Shown here one piece after another: positions 29,406 through 38,971 of a stretch of 64,000 nt of DNA. The stretch is from contig JAMQCR010000001.1 in the NCBI GenBank assembly GCA_023702235.1, positions 1,550,001-1,614,000 of the forward strand, written 5' to 3'. Position numbers and translations under genes: made by a program. Position 1 is the first letter of the stretch; every line of letters starts with the position of its first letter. The notes below the pieces were generated by a model. It ran no database searches and had not been told where the DNA came from. It saw only the letters and a program-made list of their open reading frames with translations. Source of the DNA: Neobacillus pocheonensis (GTDB lineage: Bacteria > Bacillota > Bacilli > Bacillales > Cytobacillaceae).

Positions 29406-30184
29406 TCAATTTACCCGATTTACTGGGAAGCTTGGTTTTGGTAGAATAAATTGAGGGTTTATGTTTCCCCGCAATTTTTTGTCCTCCTCTTGTACCAATT
29501 TCTTTACTTTTTCTTGAAAGAGGGGATGTGTATAATGAAACCCTTGATCTGAATGAAGGATTGCCTCAGGATGAAAACCTTCCTGCATAGCTTCATCAAG
29601 TCTTCTTAATGTTTTATAAAACAATATCCATTTCCAGTGAAGAGGACAAATAATGGGCTAAAATTTCATTCGTACTGCCATCTTTAACACAGGATAAATA
29701 CGCCTTTTGACCATTTGAATAATATAGATATGTAATATCAGTTAATAACACTTTCCCAGGCTCTTCTTGATTAAATTCACGTTTTAAAAGGTTAGGGCAT
29801 GTATGATGTTCTTGAGTAGCTTTAGCCATTTTTTTATAAGGTTTTGCCTTTCTCACCTTGGCAATCAGTTGATATTTGCGCATTAACCTCCGAATTTTCT
29901 TATGATTCATTTCAACAAAATAATCATTTTCTAAGATCATTTTGATTTGTAGAGCGCCGACTTTCTCCTTCTTCTGTTGAAAGATAAACTGAATAAGTTC
30001 GATGTCTATTTCATCATCAAAATCTTTACGCTGGCGAATAGGAGCTGACTTTAACCAAGCATAGTATCCACTTCTACAGACTCCAGCTATTTCACATAAA
30101 TAACTCACTTGGTTCTTTAATTGGTGTTGACGAATGGTGTGCTCAATGAGTTGAAATTTCTCTGATGGAGTTAATATCGTTTTT
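29406..30184 (-). pseudogene. IS3-family OrfB transposase (integrase core), truncated
   Basis: Entered by -1 frameshifting from orfA, it reads TPSEKFQLIEH and then YLCEIAGVCRSGYYAWLK, the HTH_21 region. The rve core shows VLLTDITYLYY (first Asp) and, after a frame break near 29620, AILHSDQGFHYTHPLF (second Asp). It then diverges to an unrelated tail, so the conserved Glu near the C-terminus (the E of DDE) is missing. Not expected to be active. Confidence 0.82.
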
Positions 30185-30604
30185 TCTTCAACGCCTGCCT
30201 CTCTAGTTCCTCTAGCTTTTTTAAGAAGTCATTCTCAGCCTCTAAAAATTTGATTCTGGCTTCAGCCTTTTTGAGTTTTTCTTCTACAGATAGTTCCTTT
30301 GAGGATGGTCGTCCACTAGCTGCCTTTCCCCTGCGTTCCGATTGAAGACCCTGTTCACCAAACTTCTCATAGGTTTCACGCCATCTTTGTAGACACCGTT
30401 TCGGCTGACTTTTACCAATCACTTCAATGTTAAATCCACTTTCAATAAAAATCTCTGTGAAGGAACATTTCCACTTTGATATTCCATTACAGCCTTTACT
30501 TTAAAGTCGGGATGATAGGAAATAGCTCGTTCTGATACACGTAAGACGTTTGGGTTCTTTTCTAATTCTTTAATTTGATAATCGGTAAATAAATTCTTAC
30601 TCAT
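30171..30604 (-). pseudogene. IS3-family OrfA (helix-turn-helix and leucine zipper), frameshifted
   Basis: The frame opens FTDYQIKELEKNPNVLRVSE and breaks near 30465, where one C appears lost. It resumes in the frame FTEIFIESGFNIEVIGKSQP and continues LQRWRETYEKFGEQGL and the heptad stretch LKKAEARIKFLEAENDFLKKLEELER. This is the DNA-binding and dimerisation protein of IS3 elements, normally also the N-terminal part of the OrfAB fusion transposase. Confidence 0.8.
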
Positions 30605-30726
30605 GTAAATCCTCCGTCCACAATAATTCTTTTATTATAAACGGGTTTTCTTTCTGAAGACGTAGAAAAACCCGAATAAGGGGCACTTTTTTAACTAGTG
30701 TCCATTATTCGGGTTATAGTTCAAAT

Positions 30727-31179
30727 ATGAATACAAAGCGGTTATTTACTGGACTTGGTTATGTCATTTGTCAAGCTGCAGATGAAAGGATCGAAGGTAA
30801 ATGGAACGATCAATTCATCGTTGATCCCATTCAGGGTGGAGCAGGGACATCGATGAATATGAATGTAAATGAAGTGCTTGCCAACCGTGGACTTGAATTT
30901 CTTGGCCATGAAAAAGGCGCTTATATTCATTTAAGTCCAAATAGTCATGTAAATATGTCGCAATCAACAAATGACGTATTCCCGAAAGCAATTCATATTG
31001 CAACTTGGGTACGAAGTGGTGCCCGAATTGCAAGAGAAGCAATGGTTAACGGGAAATCAGTTCGTGAATTATGCATACAGTATGATGTTCTCACAGAGGA
31101 AGAATTAGATGTTATCTTAAATATTTATGAAATGACAGAACCTGGAATCGCTGGTGCCTCTCTATTAGATCGAGATTAA
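30727..31179 (+). pseudogene. aspA: Aspartate ammonia-lyase remnant with a large internal deletion
   Basis: The frame fuses two distant parts of aspartase. Residues 15-95 ([39 protein letters not shown]) match the region around residues 85-165 of the enzyme; from [17 protein letters not shown] on it matches the last 40 residues. About 290 codons, including the GSxxMPxKxN active-site loop, are missing, and the first 70 or so are lost at the IS boundary. Aspartase converts aspartate to fumarate and ammonia; this product cannot. Confidence 0.85.
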
Positions 31180-31222
31180 TGTTTGCCAGAAAAGAATTAA
31201 TATATTAATAGGTGAAATTGAC

Positions 31223-31254
31223 AGCCTACTCAATGAGTAGGCTCTATTTTTTTC
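31223..31254 (+). terminator. Intrinsic terminator after the aspA remnant
   Basis: AGCCTACTCA and TGAGTAGGCT form a compact stem followed by a T-rich run. Probably the original aspA terminator. Confidence 0.75.
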
Positions 31255-31505
31255 TTCCTTCTGAAAATTGGTGTGCATTTTAATAGTTTTCTAGTAGAAT
31301 AGGAGTACTGGAGCACTATATAAAAATTCACATTTTCTTGCTAAAATAGTAGTAATTTAGAAAAAGAGGAACTACAAAATACATGAAAAGGGTATATTGA
31401 TATATATTTTTATCAATCCAATTGTAGATTTGGTGGGAAGCCCTCCGTATCATAAGTAAAACATGGTTCAGATTTAGATTAAAAGGATGAGTAGGAGGAA
31501 CTTTT

Positions 31506-32693
31506 ATGTGGGAGTTTGACATGAATGTAGATCAAATAGCTAGTATTAAAGTAATCGGTGTTGGCGGTGGAGGAAATAATGCCGTAAACCGGATGATCGA
31601 GGATGGCGTACAGGGCGTCGAATTTATTGCTGTGAACACAGATGCCCAAGCTCTTAAACTATCAAAAGCAGAGATTAAGATGCAAATTGGTACTTCATTG
31701 ACAAGAGGTTTGGGAGCTGGTGCCAATCCTGAGGTAGGGAAAAAAGCAGTGGATGAGAGCAGAACTCAGTTACAAGAGGCGCTAAAAGGAGCAGACATGG
31801 TCTTCGTTACAGCCGGAATGGGCGGCGGAACAGGTACTGGGGCTGCTCCTGCAATTGCTCAAATTTCCCGTGAGCTTGGCGCACTAACGATTGGTGTTGT
31901 AACACGGCCGTTCGGCTTTGAAGGCCGTAAGCGTGCAGCAAATGCCCAAAGCGGAATCGACTCAATGAGACAAGCAGTAGATACATTAATTATAATTCCA
32001 AATGATCGCTTATTACAGATAGTGGATAAAAAAACACCTATGCTTCAAGCATTCCGAGAAGCGGATAATGTCCTTCGGCAGGGTGTTCAAGGGATTTCGG
32101 ATTTGATCGCTGTCCCGGGATTAATCAACCTTGATTTTGCTGACGTCAAAACGATCATGACCAACCAAGGAACAGCCTTAATGGGAATTGGGGTGGCAAA
32201 AGGTGAAGGGCGTGCTGTCGAAGCAGCCAAAAAAGCCATTTCCAGTCCGTTACTTGAAACTTCCATCCATGGAGCTCAAGGTGTACTAATGAACATCACA
32301 GGCGGTAGTAATTTAAGTCTGTATGAAGTACAGGAGGCAGCGGACATTGTTGCTTCAGCTTCAGACGAGGAATTAAATATGATTTTTGGTTCGATCATAA
32401 ACGAAAACTTTAAAGATGAAATCATGATTACTGTCATTGCGACTGGTTTTGTTGATCATGAGACTCCGTCTTTAAACCGGTCTTCTAATCCTTCAAACGA
32501 AGTATTATCAAAACCTCAGACACAAACACGACCTAGACGTGAACAAATTATACGTGAAGAATCCGTGTATGGTAATGATCAACAAAGGCAGGAGTCAGAA
32601 GAGTCGGTTCATGATAAAGGGCGACAATCGAAACAGCCAGAAGAATCGCTCGATATCCCAACGTTCTTGCGTAATCGAAACAAAAGGTTTTAA
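31506..32693 (+). CDS. ftsZ: Cell division protein FtsZ (solitary paralogue)
   Basis: A 395-residue, complete FtsZ. The GTP-binding domain has [14 protein letters not shown] (residues 17-30), the tubulin signature GGGTGTG (106-112) and the catalytic T7 loop [11 protein letters not shown] near residue 207. A charged linker leads to the C-terminal peptide [10 protein letters not shown] plus basic tail, the site that binds FtsA, SepF and ZapA. AGGAGGAA precedes the ATG. FtsZ polymerises into the division ring. The gene normally follows ftsA in the division cluster; here its neighbours are an aspA relic and a GH18 gene, so it is probably a second copy. Substitutions such as TSLTRG and [11 protein letters not shown] suggest divergence. 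Confidence 0.93.
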   Translation: MWEFDMNVDQIASIKVIGVGGGGNNAVNRMIEDGVQGVEFIAVNTDAQALKLSKAEIKMQIGTSLTRGLGAGANPEVGKKAVDESRTQLQEALKGADMVFVTAGMGGGTGTGAAPAIAQISRELGALTIGVVTRPFGFEGRKRAANAQSGIDSMRQAVDTLIIIPNDRLLQIVDKKTPMLQAFREADNVLRQGVQGISDLIAVPGLINLDFADVKTIMTNQGTALMGIGVAKGEGRAVEAAKKAISSPLLETSIHGAQGVLMNITGGSNLSLYEVQEAADIVASASDEELNMIFGSIINENFKDEIMITVIATGFVDHETPSLNRSSNPSNEVLSKPQTQTRPRREQIIREESVYGNDQQRQESEESVHDKGRQSKQPEESLDIPTFLRNRNKRF

Positions 32694-32791
32694 GGGACCT
32701 TTTCAATTCAAACTCTAGTCTTCCCAAGAAAGCCTCGACCGGGTTTTAGTGATATAGAGTAGTGGGTCTAAACACTGATAAGCACATTATC

Positions 32792-32829
32792 AAAAAACCG
32801 TTAGGATTACATGATCCTAACGGTTTTTT
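32792..32829 (+). terminator. Intrinsic terminator after ftsZ
   Basis: AAAAAACCGTTAGGAT and ATCCTAACGGTTTTTT form a 16-base perfect stem with a short loop and T-run. Confidence 0.88.
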
Positions 32830-33073
32830 ATTACTACATTAAACCCGTTTCAAAAATGAAAAGGGATTAATTGATGATATTTTAACTATCTTTATTAACT
32901 ATGGACTTCGTTTATTAAAAAAAGATTAACAATTATCGTTTTAGTACTTGTCCAAATCCTTTTACATATGAATAGAAAAGAAGTATTGAATAAGAGTCAT
33001 CACTATATTGAAGTGGAGCAACCGACGATAAGTTTTAATTCATTTTTTTAAATTCGCAATGGAGGTGTTAAAC
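32830..33073. other. Intergenic region upstream of the GH18 gene
   Basis: AT-rich, no coding frame. GGAGGTG at 33061-33067 is the ribosome site that fixes the downstream TTG start. Confidence 0.4.
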
Positions 33074-34225
33074 TTGAAAGACGCCTATAATCGATCCTTT
33101 AAATCTTCTAGCAAACTTCAATTTCACAAATCTATCTGGATTCTATTCATTTTTCTAATCGTCATTGTCATGATTATCCCCAGTATCATTGTGTTTGGAG
33201 CGGGAGCGAATTTTGTCCATATGAATGGATTTTTACCCGCTTCTTCAGTTTCTAATCATAACCAAAACCAAATCGGTCTGGCTTCTCCTCAAAAATCTCC
33301 GTTAGAAATAGGGTGGGTAGAAGGAAGTGGAACTATCATGCAACATTTAACTGATTATAACAATCTTAAGGTAGTTTCCCCAGCACTAGCCTCTGTTGAT
33401 AATCGATATAATCTGCAGGAAAATTCTAATCCTACCTTAATAAACACCATCCATCAGCAAGGAAAAAAGATTTGGGCACGAATTATCATGCAAACCGATA
33501 CCAAATCAAATGATCATGCTTTTCTAGCTAACCCTACTAAAACCCAAGCTGTAATAAATAAAATTCTTCAAAGTGTAAAAGCCGAAAATTGGGATGGAGT
33601 GAATCTAGATATTGAGAATGTAAGTATTCAAGATCGGAACACCTTTTCTCAATTTGTTAAAAATTTATCTAGTGGCTTAAACAAATCAACGGCTATTCTG
33701 TCGATTGATCTTCCTCCCGATCCCAGTGTGGGAAATAATAACCAGGCATCATTTGATCATGAACTGCTTGGGAAGTATTGTAACTATGTTTTTTTTATGG
33801 GATATGATCAACACTGGTCAACGGATTCCGTCCCTAGGCCAATAACATCCTTATCATGGTTAAAGGAAAATTTACAAGAATTTATTAAAACAGGAATTCC
33901 TTCTGAAAAATTAATCTTAGGTCTTCCTGCTTATACAAGAGTATGGGAGCAGAATCAACAAAATCATGTAGTAAAAGACCCTGCCGAGCCAATTCAATCT
34001 GTTGAAAATTTAGTGGCAGAAAATCATCGAAATATGACTTGGGATTCTACTTTAGGGGAGTTCTATACTACTTATACTTCTCAGAACTTGCAATATAAGA
34101 TTTGGCTTCCCACTGAAAAATCCTTTAACCTTTATCTAAACTTGATTCCTCAGTTTCACTTAGCGGGATCTGCCGTTTGGAATCTTGATCAAATGAATTC
34201 AGCCTATTGGAATAAGATATTTTAG
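33074..34225 (+). CDS. GH18-family glycosidase with N-terminal membrane anchor
   Basis: About 383 residues. A cytoplasmic basic head and one hydrophobic segment (WILFIFLIVIVMIIPSIIVF) are followed by a glycosyl hydrolase 18 barrel. The catalytic DxxDxE motif is GVNLDIENV near residue 177, preceded by KIWARIIMQ; FFMGYDQHW and GLPAYTRVWE are further conserved strands, and WNLDQMNSAYW closes the barrel. Bacillus relatives (YdhD, YvbX, SleL-like) hydrolyse peptidoglycan or chitin-like polymers, often in spores. I start at TTG 33074 because GGAGGTG overlaps the earlier ATG at 33059. LysM domains are absent. Confidence 0.82.
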   Translation: MKDAYNRSFKSSSKLQFHKSIWILFIFLIVIVMIIPSIIVFGAGANFVHMNGFLPASSVSNHNQNQIGLASPQKSPLEIGWVEGSGTIMQHLTDYNNLKVVSPALASVDNRYNLQENSNPTLINTIHQQGKKIWARIIMQTDTKSNDHAFLANPTKTQAVINKILQSVKAENWDGVNLDIENVSIQDRNTFSQFVKNLSSGLNKSTAILSIDLPPDPSVGNNNQASFDHELLGKYCNYVFFMGYDQHWSTDSVPRPITSLSWLKENLQEFIKTGIPSEKLILGLPAYTRVWEQNQQNHVVKDPAEPIQSVENLVAENHRNMTWDSTLGEFYTTYTSQNLQYKIWLPTEKSFNLYLNLIPQFHLAGSAVWNLDQMNSAYWNKIF

Positions 34226-34381
34226 TAATCAGCATTTGAAAAAGGGTAACCAAATCACGATTCGTTCATTTTAAATCAAGGAATTGAAAAGTAATTTTAT
34301 TTAATAAATTATTCATAAAATGGTAACAAATGATGGACATCCTATCTTTCTGTAAACCCCAAATTTTAAGGAGGAAGTTAC

Positions 34382-35135
34382 ATGATGAAGAGGATGTTCA
34401 TTTCTTACAGTATTTCAGCAGCTTTATTGTTTGATTTAATTGGGTCCGGACCGGCATTTGCGGCAACTCAAGAAAATTCTCAAATGGAACCACAAGCAGC
34501 AATTCATGGAAATGCTCAAAAAGGTCATGTTTGGAACAATCCGGAGTTTATGAAAAAACAAGCAGAAATGCTGGGGATCCAAACGAAAGGAAAAGATAAT
34601 CAGACCATTGCAAAAGAAGTAAGGGAAGCGATGTTCAAAAAGAAGGCTGAAGCACTAGGCATTGATACCAAAGGAAAAGATGCGGCAGGACGCTAAAAAA
34701 AGAAATACGTGATACATGGATAAATAATAAAGCGAAGGAATTAGGAATTAAAACGACAGGAAAGAATAATAAGGAGTTATTTACCGAAATTCGTGACAAA
34801 GAAATAAAAAAAAGGCCAAAGAATTAGGGATTTCAACAGAAGGAAAAGAGCTTAAAAATTTAGCCCATGAAGTGTATGATGCCCGCATTCATAAGCAGGC
34901 CAAAGAGCTAGGGATTGACACAAATGGAAAAGATCTTCGTGAAATTTCCCATGAAGTACGGGAGAAAACCATTCTTCAAGCAGCCCAAAAGTTGGGGATT
35001 GAAACTAAAAATAAGTCAACACAAGAAATATTTAATGAGATTATCACTAACCACGCTGACAAGGTAAAGGAGTTAAACCTATTTCCGGCAGAACGAGGGA
35101 ATTGGCATTTCTTTCATGGACATAAAGGGAAGTAA
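34382..35135 (+). pseudogene. Secreted protein with six LGIxTxGKD-type tandem modules, frameshifted
   Basis: A signal peptide (MFISYSISAALLFDLIGSGP then AFAAT) leads to about six modules of some 28 residues built on A..LGI.T.GKD...I..EVR: AEMLGIQTKGKDNQ, AEALGIDTKGKDA, AKELGIKTTGKNN, AKELGISTEGKEL, AKELGIDTNGKDL and AQKLGIETKNKST. The tail is ERGNWHFFHGHKGK. Two frame breaks occur, one within 34679-34695 and one at 34806-34817 where an A-run meets GGCC. The modules alternate short helix and turn and are highly charged. Family and function not recognised; a wall- or matrix-associated role is only a guess. AAGGAGG precedes the ATG. Confidence 0.75.
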
Positions 35136-35144
35136 TAAAACATG

Positions 35145-35186
35145 AGGTGCCTTGCACATCCATTTTATGGATAGTGCCAGGCACCT
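35145..35186. repeat. GGTGCC/GGCACC hairpin repeat
   Basis: AGGTGCC (35145-35151) and GGCACCT (35180-35186) flank an inner ATCCAT/ATGGAT stem. Lies between convergent genes, where it could also act as a terminator. Confidence 0.7.
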
Positions 35187-35194
35187 AACATAAT

Positions 35195-35617
35195 TTAGGC
35201 GCCTTGATTAACGGAATTATAGGAAGAATTTTGGGCATCCCAACTGAAAATGCCCTCTTGCAGCTTTATCATCGAATTAAATGGGCGAGGGATTGAGACA
35301 ACATTTTCTTGCAGAACATCCACGTCTTTTCTAACATTCTTAATCAGTTGTTCTTTTAATTGAAGCAAATCCATTTTAGACGCAACACGTAGGATGTTTC
35401 TTAAAGAAATTTTATTTTCACTTATTCCATTATGATTACAAATGCTATCTTGAAAACTCTTGTTAAATTGAATCATCAGCCGTAAATCATCGATACATGC
35501 CACACCAAATACCTCTTTAATAATGTCTTTATTGCGTAGCTGGGAACCAGTTGCAAATTTAGTAATCTTTTTTTGCGGATTTTCTAAGACATAAACAGTT
35601 TCTATTGAATTTTTCAA
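35195..35617 (-). CDS. Hypothetical protein, 140 residues
   Basis: Minus strand, started at TTG 35617 with AAAGGGTG eight bases upstream; the longer reading to 35710 runs into the neighbouring regulator gene and has no site. The sequence starts KNSIETVYVLENPQKKITKF and is largely helical with an amphipathic stretch (LQLKEQLIKNVRKDVDVLQEN). No membrane segment or known motif. It lies directly downstream of, and is probably cotranscribed with, the XRE-cupin regulator. No family recognised. Confidence 0.55.
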   Translation of the reverse strand: MKNSIETVYVLENPQKKITKFATGSQLRNKDIIKEVFGVACIDDLRLMIQFNKSFQDSICNHNGISENKISLRNILRVASKMDLLQLKEQLIKNVRKDVDVLQENVVSIPRPFNSMIKLQEGIFSWDAQNSSYNSVNQGA

Positions 35618-35636
35618 GCAAAACACCCTTTCTCTA

Positions 35637-36209
35637 TTAAAGTTGTATATTAGGACTGGAATAATAAATGACCATGTTAATTTCACATACAGTTTCAGTG
35701 ACATTTTCATAAATCTGAGAAACGTCTGTTGAGAAAGAGACTGAGTCGCCTTTTTTTAAAGAATAATGATCTGCTTCGCCAATCCTAATAGAAAAAATAC
35801 CAGAATGGACGGTTATCGATTTAAGTGTCCCGATTCCATTTGGTTCGGAAAGATGTTTGCACCCGGGTAACAAACGGATGCGATAACTCTCAAATGGGAC
35901 CCCTGGTGAAGCGAAGTTGTTGTATACTTCAAATAAATCGTGATCCTCTTTGAAAAAAGGCTGTTCATCTTTTCGAATAATTTTAACAGAGGGATTCTTT
36001 GTAAGGAATGAAGCGAATGGAACCTGGAGCCCAGCAGCGATTTTCCAAAGAATTGAAACAGTTGGGTTGGAGGAGCCACGCTCAATTTGTCCAAGCATTG
36101 GTTTACTAACACCCGTTAAGTCCGCGAGTTCATCTAAAGTCAATTTGCGCTGTTGCCGGTAATATCGTAACCGTTGGCCTATTTGAGCAGATAAGAAGTC
36201 TTTATCCAT
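35637..36209 (-). CDS. XRE family regulator with C-terminal cupin domain
   Basis: A 190-residue repressor-type protein. The N-terminal helix-turn-helix (residues 10-65) reads RLRYYRQQRKLTLDELADLT and GVSKPMLGQIERGSSNPTVS. The C-terminal cupin carries PGCKHLSEPNGIG, TVHSGIFSIRIGEADHY and KKGDSVSF. Such regulators sense small ligands, often for amino-acid or polyamine metabolism. The gene diverges from a PLP aminotransferase gene; the 250-base space between holds a long AT palindrome and a half-site, likely operators. It probably controls that aminotransferase and itself. Ribosome site AAAGGAG precedes ATG 36209. Confidence 0.88.
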   Translation of the reverse strand: MDKDFLSAQIGQRLRYYRQQRKLTLDELADLTGVSKPMLGQIERGSSNPTVSILWKIAAGLQVPFASFLTKNPSVKIIRKDEQPFFKEDHDLFEVYNNFASPGVPFESYRIRLLPGCKHLSEPNGIGTLKSITVHSGIFSIRIGEADHYSLKKGDSVSFSTDVSQIYENVTETVCEINMVIYYSSPNIQL

Positions 36210-36230
36210 GCTATAACTCCTTTTACCGTG

Positions 36231-36265
36231 TATGTTATATAATATAATAAATATATTATAACATA
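36231..36265. promoter_or_regulatory. Palindromic operator candidate between regulator and aminotransferase
   Basis: TATGTTATATAATATA (36231-36246) and TATATTATAACATA (36252-36265) are inverted copies. A half-site TATAACATATTT recurs at 36390-36401 before the aminotransferase. A plausible binding site of the XRE-cupin protein, although AT-richness makes chance similarity possible. Confidence 0.5.
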
Positions 36266-36459
36266 TTTATCTGCAACTAGCTGAAAAGTTGCCTTATTTG
36301 TTTACCAGAAAATCGAAATCAATATTTTTATCTGAATATTTAGTGAAAACCTTGCAAAATGATATTCTCTATTATACTATTTATGACAATATAACATATT
36401 TAACAAATCTACCACGAAACATGGTAAGACACTTTTGGTAAAAAAAGGAAGGGACTTCA

Positions 36460-37647
36460 ATGAATTATTCATTTGCACCTCAAACAAAAACCTATCAATC
36501 ATCTGCTGTAAGAGACATACTAAAGGTTACTCAACAAGGACACGTGATTTCATTTGCAGGTGGATTACCGTCCGAAGAAATATTCCCGTTGGAGCAAGTG
36601 AAAATTGCTTATGAAAAAGTATTTGCATCAGGAAAATCCTCGTTACAATATGGCTTAACAGAAGGATTCACACCACTTAGAGAAGCAATCCAAACAAAAA
36701 TGGATCGGAAAGGGATTTCTTCAAATCCTGATAACATCCTGATCACAACAGGTTCGCAACAAGTAATAGACTTGTTTTCGAGGGTAATGCTTTCGCCCGG
36801 AGATGTTGTCCTTACGGAAGACCCTACTTACTTATCAGCATTACAGGTTTTTAGGTCTTATGGCGCTCAAGTTGTTGCTGTTAACAGCGATGATAATGGG
36901 ATGGATCCAGAAGATCTCCAAGCAAAAATAGAAATTTTACATCCTAAATTTATTTATATTATTCCAACTTTTTCTAACCCAGATGGCAAGGTTTGGAGCA
37001 ATGAACGGCGCCAAGATCTTCTTAGCCTCTGTTATAAATATAACGTGCTTATTCTTGAAGATGATCCTTACGGTGACATTCAATTTCATCAAGAAGAAGA
37101 ATACCATCCAATAGCAGCCTTTGATACCCATCAGAGCCATGTTTTGTATACGAGTACTTTTTCAAAGTCCGTCGTTCCGGCCTTACGGACCGGATGGGTT
37201 ACAGGTCCAATCGAAGTTATTAAGATGATGACACAAGCAAAGCAAATGAATGATTTACATTCTAGCTCTATCGACCAGCAAGCACTTTACTATTTGCTTC
37301 GAGACTTTAATCTTGATAGTCATATAGATTTATTGAGAAGTGAGTATTATAAACGGATGACCACTATGAGAGATTGTTTGAGTAAGGTAGGGTCTGGTTT
37401 GTTTACCTGGAAAGAACCAAAGGGCGGAATGTTTTTGTGGGTTGAAGGGAATGAGCAGTTAAACACAACCATCCTGCTAGGCGAAGCAGTCGAAAAGGGC
37501 GTCGCGTTTGTTCCAGGAGCACCGTTCTACGTAAATCATCCAAAACACAACACTTTCCGATTAAACTTTAGCCATTCGACACCAGATACGATAAAGCTCG
37601 GAATGGATCGATTAGTGGAAGTTTTATTAAAGCCTCAAGTAGTCTAA
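36460..37647 (+). CDS. PLP-dependent aminotransferase, class I/II (2-aminoadipate aminotransferase-like)
   Basis: A 395-residue fold-type I aminotransferase. It opens VISFAGGLPSEEIFP, a hallmark of the LysN/MocR-like subgroup, then LQYGLTEGFTPLREAI. The PLP lysine is in YTSTFSKSVVPALRTGW (about residue 236), with ILEDDPYGDIQF holding the cofactor-contacting Asp and Tyr. C-terminal GGMFLWVEG and RLNFSH complete the active site. The subgroup uses aminoadipate, branched-chain or aromatic amino acids; the exact substrate is open. It is divergent from the XRE-cupin regulator and followed by a terminator. Confidence 0.9.
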   Translation: MNYSFAPQTKTYQSSAVRDILKVTQQGHVISFAGGLPSEEIFPLEQVKIAYEKVFASGKSSLQYGLTEGFTPLREAIQTKMDRKGISSNPDNILITTGSQQVIDLFSRVMLSPGDVVLTEDPTYLSALQVFRSYGAQVVAVNSDDNGMDPEDLQAKIEILHPKFIYIIPTFSNPDGKVWSNERRQDLLSLCYKYNVLILEDDPYGDIQFHQEEEYHPIAAFDTHQSHVLYTSTFSKSVVPALRTGWVTGPIEVIKMMTQAKQMNDLHSSSIDQQALYYLLRDFNLDSHIDLLRSEYYKRMTTMRDCLSKVGSGLFTWKEPKGGMFLWVEGNEQLNTTILLGEAVEKGVAFVPGAPFYVNHPKHNTFRLNFSHSTPDTIKLGMDRLVEVLLKPQVV

Positions 37648-37688
37648 GGCAGCTTTTATTCAAATTAAGGGTCAATGATGTATTGAAG

Positions 37689-37717
37689 CAGCTTGGCACG
37701 ATGCCAAGCTGTTTTTT
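37689..37717 (+). terminator. Intrinsic terminator after the aminotransferase
   Basis: CAGCTTGGCA and TGCCAAGCTG pair perfectly around three bases, followed by six T. Confidence 0.88.
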
Positions 37718-37825
37718 GAATGATTATTATCCTGAAATAGAAGAATTATTAAGAATACTTGAAATAGTAAGATGATAGGGCTATTATATTATTTAATTGT
37801 AATTAGAAGAAAGAAGTGATCGTTG

Positions 37826-38964
37826 ATGGTACAAAAGTCAAATCTAATACAAAATGCTAACCAAACACTTCAATCAAATGAAGCACCATTCCGTGCAGAT
37901 CAGGTCGGAAGTTTATTAAGATCAGAGCCGATTAAAAAGGCACGTTTGCAAAAATCAGCTGGAATTATCACTACCGAGCAATTACGGCTTATTGAAAACG
38001 AAGAAATTACACGAATTGTCGAAAAGCAAAAAGAAGTGGGTCTCAAGGCTGTAACAGATGGAGAATTTCGCCGTGCATGGTGGCATTTCGATTTTCTAGA
38101 AAATCTCGTAGGGGTGGAAGGGTATGATTCAGAAAGCGGTATCCAATTCCATCAAACACAAACCAAATCTCATACAATCAAAGTAACTAGAAAGCTAGAT
38201 TTTAACAATCACCCAATGTTGGAAGATTATAAGTTTCTACATAGTATTGCTGGCAATCATACAGCGAAGATGACGATTCCCAGCCCGAGTATGCTTCATT
38301 TCAGGGGAGAAATAGATACGAATGCATATAGCGATAAACAAGAATTTTTCCATGACTTAGGACAGACATATAAAAAAGCAATCAAAGCATTCTATGAGGT
38401 AGGTTGCCGCTATTTGCAGCTTGATGACACCTCCTGGGCCTATCTTTGTTCAGATGAACAAAGAGAACAAATCAAGGTTAAAGGACTTGATCCTGATGAA
38501 TTAAGTGCTTTCTATTTGAAAACGATTAATGATGCGGTTTCGGATCGACCGGATGATTTGAAAATCACGATGCATATTTGCCGAGGTAATTTCCGTTCCA
38601 CCTGGATTTCTTCCGGAGGCTATGAGCCAGTTGCAGAAAAACTTTTTGATCATCTCAATATTGATGGGTTCTTTTTGGAATATGACAGCGACCGGGCAGG
38701 CGGGTTTGAACCACTTCGTTTTGTAAAGAGACCGGATTTGAAGATTGTTCTTGGATTAGTAACTTCTAAATTCGGTGAGCTTGAAAATCCGGACGATATT
38801 AAACGCCGTATCGAGGAAGCTTCTCGTTTTGTCGACTTAGTCAATTGTGTATAAGTCCACAATGCGGTTTTGCCTCCACTGAGGAAGGAAATCTCCTTAC
38901 TGAGGAACAGCAATGGGCGAAACTACGACATGTTGTTGAAATTGCAAATGATGTATGGAAATAA
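37826..38964 (+). pseudogene. Cobalamin-independent methionine synthase family protein (YxjG/YxjH-like), frameshifted
   Basis: About 379 residues, the size of the short MetE C-terminal-domain proteins of Bacillus (YxjG/YxjH). It opens FRADQVGSLLRSEPIKKA, has VTDGEFRRAWWHFDF, the zinc-site block HICRGNFRSTW (His and Cys ligands) and ends, after a frame break near 38835, CISPQCGFAST with the last zinc Cys. The break is the loss of one base in what was probably TTAGATCAA. Family members methylate homocysteine or related thiols using a methyl-pterin or other donor. Its final T-run hairpin doubles as one of the GGCACC repeats. Confidence 0.85.
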
Positions 38965-38971
38965 AAGAAAA

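Larger units (their letters stand above)
29406..30722 (-). mobile_element. Truncated IS3-family insertion sequence (IS150-like)
   Basis: On the minus strand it carries orfA and orfB of an IS3-type transposase joined by a slippery AAAAAAC (30179-30185), the classic -1 frameshift site. The transposase-proximal end is preserved: the minus strand reads TGAACTATAACCCGAATAAT from 30722 inward, and CCCGAATAA/TTATTCGGG form a hairpin at 30670-30715. The other end is lost: orfB stops before its third catalytic acid and no matching inverted repeat was found near 29.4 kb. It abuts a truncated aspartase gene, whose 5' part it may have replaced. Confidence 0.8.
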
